Below, in pieces: positions 51,083 through 59,000 of a stretch of DNA of 61,792 bases. This DNA is from Myxococcales bacterium UBA1203 (GTDB lineage Bacteria > Myxococcota > Myxococcia > Myxococcales > UBA5297). The position numbers and the translations under genes are program-made. The notes under the pieces were generated by a model. That model saw nothing but the letters and a program-made list of their open reading frames with translations, did not search any database and was not told the DNA's origin. Within the stretch, counting starts at the first letter, position 1. Each line of letters starts with the position of its first letter. The DNA is taken from the NCBI GenBank assembly GCA_002309695.1, contig DBXV01000012.1:1-61792 (forward strand). Direction: 5' to 3'.

Positions 51083-52306
51083 ATGAAAAGCATCCGTGAA
51101 ATCTATCGAATTGGAGTTGGTCCTTCCAGCAGTCATACGATGGGGCCTCGCCGCGCCGCCGAGATTTTTTTGCAGCGCTATCCTGAATGCCGTCATTTTT
51201 CTGTGACGCTGCTGGGCAGTCTGGCGGCCACCGGCAAGGGGCACATGACCGACCGCGCCATTCTCGACGTGCTCACGGCCCGGACGCCGGACGTGACCAT
51301 TGTGTGGGAGCCCAAAATTTTTCCCGCCTTTCATCCCAACGGCATGAAGTTTCAGGCGCTGCGCGACGACGGGAGTGTGGCCGGTGAATGGAATGTTTAC
51401 AGTGTCGGCGGCGGGGCGTTGGCCGAGGAGGGCGTTCCCAGTGAGGAGTCGGCTGAGGTGTATGGCCTCAACACCATGACCGACATCATGGACTGGTGCG
51501 CGGACAGCGGCTGCGGCTACTGGGAATATGTTGAAATCTGTGAAGGCAAGGAGATTTGGGATTTTCTGGCCGAAGTGTGGGCCACAATGGTGGAGGCTGT
51601 GGAGCGGGGACTGGACCGCGAGGGCGTATTGCCCGGCCCGCTCAATTTGCGCCGCAAAGCTGCCGATTATTTCATTAAGGCGTCGGGCTACCAGCAATCG
51701 CTTCACAGCCGGGGATTGGTGTTCGCCTATGCGCTGGCCGTGGCAGAAGAAAACGCTTCCGGCGGCAAAATCGTGACCGCGCCGACCTGCGGTTCCTGCG
51801 GTGTGGTGCCGGCAGTCCTTTATCACCTGAAAAAGAGCCGCAATTTTTCCGACGCCCGCATTCTGCGCGCTCTGGCCACCGCGGGATTGGTGGGAAATAT
51901 CGTTAAAAAGAATGCTTCTATTTCCGGGGCCGAGGTTGGCTGTCAGGGAGAGGTTGGGGTTGCCTGTGCTATGGCCAGTGCCGCCGCCAATCAGATTTTT
52001 GGGGGGAGCCCGGCACAGATTGAATATGCCGCCGAAATGGGCCTGGAACACCATTTGGGTATGACCTGCGACCCTGTCTGCGGTCTGGTGCAGATTCCCT
52101 GTATTGAGCGGAATGCTTATGCCGCTGCCCGTGCGCTGGATGCCAACATCTTTTCTACATTTACCGACGGCGCCCACCGGGTTTCATTTGATAAGGTGGT
52201 CGAGGTGATGAAGCAGACGGGGCATGATTTGCCGTCGCTTTATAAAGAAACCTCCGAGGGCGGACTGGCGAAGGATTTTCAGCGAATGAGAATCCGAACC
52301 CCGTAG
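51083..52306 (+). CDS. sdaA: L-serine ammonia-lyase (iron-sulfur type)
   Basis: A 407-residue single-chain enzyme. The N-terminal beta domain has GVGPSSSHTMGP. The alpha domain has APTCGSCGVVPAVL, GCQGEVGVACAMA and CDPVCGLVQIPCIERNAYAA; these Cys bind the oxygen-labile [4Fe-4S] cluster that eliminates water from serine to give pyruvate and ammonia. Some SdaA proteins are about 450 residues; this one is a little short in the linker. It fits an amino-acid fermenting anaerobe. The ATG at 51083 begins the usual MKSIREIYRIG. A terminator follows at 52449. Confidence 0.95.
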   Translation: MKSIREIYRIGVGPSSSHTMGPRRAAEIFLQRYPECRHFSVTLLGSLAATGKGHMTDRAILDVLTARTPDVTIVWEPKIFPAFHPNGMKFQALRDDGSVAGEWNVYSVGGGALAEEGVPSEESAEVYGLNTMTDIMDWCADSGCGYWEYVEICEGKEIWDFLAEVWATMVEAVERGLDREGVLPGPLNLRRKAADYFIKASGYQQSLHSRGLVFAYALAVAEENASGGKIVTAPTCGSCGVVPAVLYHLKKSRNFSDARILRALATAGLVGNIVKKNASISGAEVGCQGEVGVACAMASAAANQIFGGSPAQIEYAAEMGLEHHLGMTCDPVCGLVQIPCIERNAYAAARALDANIFSTFTDGAHRVSFDKVVEVMKQTGHDLPSLYKETSEGGLAKDFQRMRIRTP

Positions 52307-52444
52307 GGGCGGCCCTATTATTTGGCCGCAAAACAAAAACTCTCTGGCCAATCAAACCCTCTCCGTCGCCGCCTTTGGCGGCCCGAAGGGCCGGAGAGGG
52401 CTCTTCGGGCGAGCTGTCAGCGCCGAAGGCGATGACTGAGAGGG
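52304..52444. repeat. REP-like repeats, families D, C and B
   Basis: GTAGGGGCGGCCCTATTATT with TGGCCGC (D), then CCCTCTCCGTCGCCGCCTTT with GGCCGGAGAGGG (C), then GAGCTGTCAGCGCCGAAGGC with GATGACTGAGAGGG (B). The same three families occur as a block after smc. Confidence 0.65.
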
Positions 52445-52448
52445 ATAT

Positions 52449-52490
52449 AAAAAATCCCCTCCTCCAAATATATTTGGAGGAGAGGATTTT
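52449..52490. terminator. Bidirectional terminator
   Basis: ATCCCCTCCTCCAAATA and TATTTGGAGGAGAGGAT form a long stem flanked by an A run on the left and a T run on the right. It serves sdaA (+) and the rubredoxin gene (-). Confidence 0.8.
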
Positions 52491-52545
52491 CGGGGTGTGG
52501 AGACAAGGAGGCACCCCTGAAAAAGATACTTTTGGGTGAGCCCGT

Positions 52546-52707
52546 TTATTCTACCTTTTCAAACATGCTCTTGTCCACGCCGCACATGGGGCAGGACCAG
52601 TCGTCGGGAAGGTCCTCGAAGGCTGTTCCGGGCTCAATGCCGCTGTCCGGGTCGCCTTTGGCGGGGTCATAGGTGTATCCGCAGATGGTGCATCGCCATT
52701 TGGACAT
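52546..52707 (-). CDS. Rubredoxin
   Basis: A 53-residue rubredoxin, MSKWRCTICGYTYDPAKGDP... to WSCPMCGVDKSMFEKVE. The two knuckles CTICGY and CPMCGV hold the four Cys that bind one iron. The conserved PDSGI and P-x-D-W-x-C segments are present. It carries single electrons in the cytoplasm and is a likely donor to the desulfoferrodoxin at 7523. GGAGCCAGACA precedes the ATG. The gene is a single-gene unit between two terminator-bearing regions. Confidence 0.95.
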   Translation of the reverse strand: MSKWRCTICGYTYDPAKGDPDSGIEPGTAFEDLPDDWSCPMCGVDKSMFEKVE

Positions 52708-53081
52708 TGTCTGGCTCCTTACTTATTTTTGGCCGTCGGAAAATCCGCTGGCCGGTGGGGTGCGTTCAGCTTTCGTGTGATTTATGGCGTCTGTCGGCCC
52801 AGTTTGAATCGAATCTCAGGCTGCCGCGGCGCCGCAGATGAATTGTTCGCTCAACAGTTTCAAGAAAAAAATGAGGAAGCCCTGTTTTTTTGGATTTATC
52901 TGGGGGAACCCGGGCATTGGGATGGGCATAGCCGCGGGTGACACGTGTGGAAATACAGTCTCTGATTTATTTTTGAGCGCGTCCTGTCTGAAAATTTGGG
53001 TGCCCCCAAAAAATCAAAAGCCCCCTTCCGAACGGCATCGGAAGGGGGCTTTTTTGTCTGGAATAGATGATTCCGATTTAT
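52708..53081. other. Intergenic gap
   Basis: About 370 bases upstream of rubredoxin and downstream of the giant gene. It holds one polar octamer (52995) and the terminator at 53014. Short open frames are unsupported. Confidence 0.5.
53014..53056. terminator. Rho-independent terminator after the giant gene
   Basis: AAAGCCCCCTTCCGA and TCGGAAGGGGGCTTT form a perfect stem with A and T runs on the two sides. It works for the minus strand and probably for both. Confidence 0.88.
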
Positions 53082-56000
53082 CTATTCCTTAACAGGCGGC
53101 GGCACGCACTGTCCTGTGAACATGTCACAGACAGTGGCATTTGAGCCCTCTGGCATGACTTTCTGACAATAGGCATTGCCCAAAGAGTAGAGGTGGGTCA
53201 GAGACGCCCAAGCGTCTCCATCACCAGCTGCTAAGATCACGTTCATTCTATCGTTGTACTCATCATAGGGAATCCCCGCGTTATTCCACGCATACGCGCT
53301 GCACGACTGACCGCAGGCAAATTCTTCTGGCTTGTCAAAGCTCGGCCCGCATTTGCCGAGACAGGTCGTCCATTCGTTGCCATCCCACCAGAGGCGTCCG
53401 TCGAGGCTGCACGCAGTGTCTGACTTTAGTGGTTCGCATCTGCGCTCCTGATGCGTGTCGTCCGTGTAGGCGCAGTATTCATCTGGAGTGCATCCCTCTG
53501 CGTCCGTACACGTGAAGCATTGTCCTGTCGGGTAATCGCAGGATTTGTCATCACAATACTTTTGCCCGCCAAATTCATCGATTTTGGCCAGGACTTCACT
53601 GAATTTGATCTCAGGATTATTCCACCAGAAGCCGTACTCGGCGAGAGATTCATATCCGTCGTGCTTCAAGGTAGCCCAGTAGCAGTTTTCATGTTCCTTA
53701 ATATCGCACGTATTTTCCTGAGGATTTGTTGGGTTAATCGTGCAGTATTGCAATCCTTCTTCGAAATCGCATCCCGCCGTCGCTGTGCATTTAACACATT
53801 CGCCAGAATCAAAATCGCAGACGCCGCCGGTGCCGTATTCTGCACACCATTGCTGTCCAAGAGCATTTGCCTCCTCGACGAGTTTTGGATTTTGATTATA
53901 GACACTCGCGCCCGAGAGTCGGCAGGTCTCGATGCAGTGGTTTTCCGCTGGTGCCTCTGGATGTATTTCGCATTTATAGCCATTCATGCAGGCAGGATAC
54001 AGTTCATCGCAGGCGACACATTCAGAAGAACCGTCCTCAAATACGTGACAAATAGGGGAATAAGGATCGTTCACAAGACACCATTTGTTGGCTGCTTCGT
54101 GGGCTTGTGCAAAAAGAAGCTGATCGTCAGGTGTCTCCAGAGGTTTGTTAAAAATATCAAGCTCCTGGCCAACAGCTTTGGCCCCAGCATCGGCGCACGT
54201 ATCCCCCCCACCGCCGCCAGTGCCCCCTCCTCCCTTATATATGCAGGTACCGTCAGAGAGATAATAGTTGGTATCGCAATCCCACTTGCAGTCGGATGTG
54301 GCGGGCTCCCAAGCTCCGGTATCTTCATTCCAAGTTTGCTCGAATTTCCCTGTCCCAAGGTAATGTGAATGTGAGGGTTTATAGTTATTACAGCTTATTT
54401 CCCGCGTATTAGAAGTGCAGATATTCCCGGACTGATGGTATCCATCGTTGCACTTCCACGCGCACATTTCTGAAGACGGCATCCATTGTTCAATCTGATG
54501 ATTCCAGGTCTGTGTGAAATATGTTTCTATGCATTGCGCGTTTGAAGGCTGGGAGCAGGTGCAGAGGGTGGATTTTTGGATGTCATTTGTGCACTTGCCA
54601 ACCCCCTCGTCCCAATGTTCGCCGTCCTGACAGCGTTCGCAGCTTCCATTGATGCAGAATGGCAATGCGCCATTTGTATCTTTGCTGCACTGTTCGTTCG
54701 ATTCGCAGGGCTTTCCGCATTCGTTGTGTGACGGATCAAGCTCATTAACGATGCAGACCGTTTCCTTCTCGCACCCAAATCCCAAAACGCATGGGACGCA
54801 AAGGCCGGAGTTGAGGTCGCAGACAGTGCCTGGTTGATTGAATTCATCTTTGCAGACGGCCATGCCGGCTTCGTTGAAAACGCTCAGCTGATCCGGATTC
54901 TCCAGCGGGAACGGGAGCCCTGTTTTTTGAATCGTGAGTTGGGTGCATGAGGTAATGCACTCATTGAGTTCCGGCGCGACGGGGCTGAGGGAACAGGTTT
55001 CATTCTCCTTGCAGCCATAATTATCTGTGCAGGGCACGCATCCGCCGTATTCAAAGTCGCAGACAGTGCCGGGCTGCTTAAAGTCATCTTCGCAGACCGA
55101 GACTCCGGCCGCATTTGCCGATGCCCAATCCTCAGGCTTCCATTTGGATGTCGGAAGCTGGAGACCTGTCTTGTCGAGGACACTCGGAATACAGGACTGT
55201 TCGCATTGATTATTTTGCGGGATTTCCGGGTCGAGGTGGCAATAATCTTCCTTATTGCATCCGTAATCCGTCGTGCAGGGCACGCATCCGCCGTATTCAA
55301 AGTCGCAGACCATTTCCTTATAGCCCAGACCTTCGCAGTATTTCAAAGCAACCGTTTTGGCTTTGGCCCAGTCGTCAGGCGTCCAATTGGAAATGGGCGT
55401 TTGTGAGAGGCCTGCCTGCTCGATGACGGGCGCGGTGCAGGAGTTTTCGCAATAATTCTGCTCAGGATTTACCGGATCGAGGTGGCAATAGGTGGAGTCG
55501 TCGCACCCATAATCCGTGGTGCAGGGCACACATCCGCCGTATTCAAAGTCGCAGACCATTCCCTCGTGGCCCGCATCTTTGCAGTATGCCAAAGCTTCCG
55601 TGCGTGCCTTTGCCCAATCATCAGGATTCCAATTAGACGTCGGCAGTGACAGATGTGCCTTGTCCAAGACTGTTGAGACACAGGATTCCTCGCAATGATT
55701 CTTTTCAGGATTCACTGAATCGATATTGCAATACTGTTTCTCGTCGCATCCGTAATCTTCGGTGCAGGGGACGCATCCGCCGTATTCAAAGTCGCAGACC
55801 ATTCCCTCATGTCCATGAGAGTAGCAGTATTCCAAAGCCTTCTGGCGGACGTTTTTCCACTGCTTGTCAGTCCAATTTGAAGTCGGCAGGGAAAGCTGGG
55901 CCATCTCCAGGACAGTTTCGGTGCAGTACTCCTCACAATAATTCTTTTCAGGATTCTCAGGATCGATATTGCAATACTGTTTGTCTTCGCACCCATAATT

Positions 56001-59000
56001 CACGGTGCATGGGACACACAGGCCGGAATCGGGGTCGCAGACCGTTCCATGGAGCTCCAAGTCCTTACAAACAACCTTGCCTCCCTCATTAAATAGATTC
56101 CATTGCTGTGTATTCCAATGCGACGAGGGCAGGCTCAATCCCGTTTTTTGGATTGTCAGATCGAAGCAGGAATCAGGTTCACAGTCGTCATGGGTGGCGT
56201 TCGGATGATACCCGGTCGCGCACGCCGCTGAGTCGCATGTCTTCGAGCTGGGAGACCAACCGGAGCCATTCCAGGTCTGCTCGAACTTCTCACGAAGGCA
56301 AATTTCCGTCTCCGGAAGGCTGGGGCATGTGCAGTATTCGGTCGTCCGCGTATTGTAAACGCAGCTGTTTCCCTCTTTGTGGTAGCTGCTGTCACATTCC
56401 CAGAGGCAAGTATAGGTTGCAGGATCCCATGCCTGACCATTCCATGTTTGGGTGAATGTGGCTGGATTATAGTGTGAATGCGCGGGCTTGGAGCTGGTGC
56501 AGTTCGCCTGCTGGGTGTCCGGCTCACAGGAGCTGCCATTGGCCGAAGTATGGTAGTGTGTATCGCACGCCCATTCGCAGCTGGAAGTTTCCGGGTACCA
56601 AATCGTTCCATTCCACGTCTGCGTGAATGTTCCCGGTGATGCGTAATGCGAATGCTGCGGAATACTGTTGTTGCAGGCTATTGTCTGAGTAGCGGCGACA
56701 CAGGTATCACCCGACTGATTGTAATTCGTGTCGCACTCCCACGGGCATTGGGAGAAAGAAGCCGTGGCCGGCGCCCATGAAGAACCATTCCACGTCTGAG
56801 TAAATGTCGTCGCTCCCGTGTAATGCGAGTTCGCGGGTTTGTTGTTGCAGGCCTGTGGCCGCGTATCAGGCGCACAGCCATTGCCTGAGGGATGGTAATT
56901 CGTATTACAATCCCAAGCGCACTGATGCGAGGTGGGAAGCCACTGCTCAATTTGATGATTCCAAATCTGCTGGAATGTATTTTCCGTGCAGTGAGCATAA
57001 TCAGGCGCGGAGCAGTCACATTTCTCGTCCTGTTTGTCCGCTACGCAGGCTTCCTTCTTGTCGTCCCAGTGGTAGCCGGTCTGACAGGGTTCGCAGGTGC
57101 CGGATTCCTTATCGCAGTAAGGCAGTTTGCCATTTGAATCTTTATTGCACTGATCATCCGACTCACAGCCTTTTCCGCATTCGTTCAGTATCGGATAGGC
57201 CTCATTGATAATGCAGACTTTTTCATCCTTGCATCCAAAGCCATCCACACAGGGGACGCAAAGACCGGAAGCGAGATCGCAGACAGTGTCCTTATGGCCT
57301 AATGTCTCGACGCAAACACTAATGCCGGTAATGTTGAATTTATCCAGGTCGTCTTGATTCTCCAGCGGGAGCTTCAGCTCAGCTTGGGTGAGAGTGAGTT
57401 CAGTGCAGGAAGTGACGCACGCGTTGAGTTCCGGCGAAACAGGGCTGATGAAGCAGGATTCATTATCCTTGCAGCCATAGTTTTCGGTGCAGGGAACACA
57501 TCCGCCATAGGTCATGTCGCAAACCCTACCGGCGAAGCCCAAGCCTTCACAGACGGTCAGACTGGCGGCGTGGGCCGCTTCCCAATCCTCAGGCTTCCAT
57601 TCGGAGATATTGGGCGTCAGGTGAGTTATATCGAGTACTCCCTGAATGCAGGACTGCTCGCATTTATTCTTTTCGGGATTCTCCGGATCGAGACGGCAGT
57701 ATTGTTTGTCCTCGCACCCATAATCGGAGGTGCAGGGGACGCAGCGTCCCGCCTCAAAATCACAGGCCTTGCCGAGATTGGCCTCGCTGCAAATCTCGCT
57801 GCCTTTCAGAACAGCCTGCCAGACCTCCTCCGGATTGCTGCTGTTCCAGTCATAGCCCTTGTCCAGAACGACATCAGCGCAGGTGCCGCATTGCTTTCCT
57901 ATGCGGATAGTTCCGTCCGTGCAGGTCCAATCACAGGTCTCGCTGCTCGGGCTCCAGGCATTGTTGACCCAATCCTGCGGGAACGTCACACGGTTGCACA
58001 TGCCATGCTCCGGAATGTCGCTTGGGCATGTGCAGTATTGATTCTCCCGATGATTATAAACGCAGGAATTGCCTTCTTTATGGTAATTGCTGTCGCACGC
58101 CCAGTCACAGCTGGAAGTTTCCGGGTACCAAATCGTTCCATTCCACGTCTGCGTGAATGTTCCCGGTGATGCGTAATGCGAATGCTGCGGAATGGTATTG
58201 TTGCAGTCCTGTGACCGCGTATCAGGCGCGCAGCCATTGCCTGAGGGATGGTAATTCGTATCGCATTCCCATGCGCACTGATGCGAGGGAGGATTCCATG
58301 CCGATCCATTCCAGGTCTGCTCGAAAGTGGTTTCCGTGCAGTGTCCGTTGGCAGGCGCAGAGCAGGTGCAGGCCTCTGTTCGCAGGTTGGACTCGCAGTA
58401 ATTGTTCAGCGGGTTTTCCTTGACGATGCAATGCTCGTCTTCGGCGCAGCCTTGCGTCTCATTGCACGCGAGGCAGCTGGGCTTGCCGTTGGGCGCGTCG
58501 TAGCAGACGCCCGAGGTGCATTCGACCCACTCGCCCCGTCCGTCATTCTTTGTCGGTTCGCAGTATTTGCCTTCAAATTCGCCCGAACCGCATTGATTCA
58601 CGATGCAGAAATTGACGGTCAGCTTGCCGTCCGGAGTGACCTTGCTCAGATCGGTGGGCGTCATGTCGTTCTGTGACGCGGCGATGGTGCAGTAATGCCA
58701 TTTCTCCTCCTGCCCGAATTGATAGCGCCACACATACTGGAAGGGGCTGTGGTCAATGAGATACCCGGGGTCCACGCCGGCGTTCTGCAGGCGCTCAAAG
58801 GACACATCGGCCATCATTTCGGCATTATTGCGGTCGGCGATTTTGTTGAATTCGCTGCTGAGCTTGACCCAGCCGTCCTCGCCTCCCTGGCCAATTTTAA
58901 TAAACAGCTCGGCCGTGAACTGATCGGCTTCCGGCGCGTGTCCCCTATCGGTGAGGCCTTCAATGTAGAATTGAGCGTACGAGGTGTCCTTCGTGCCGTC

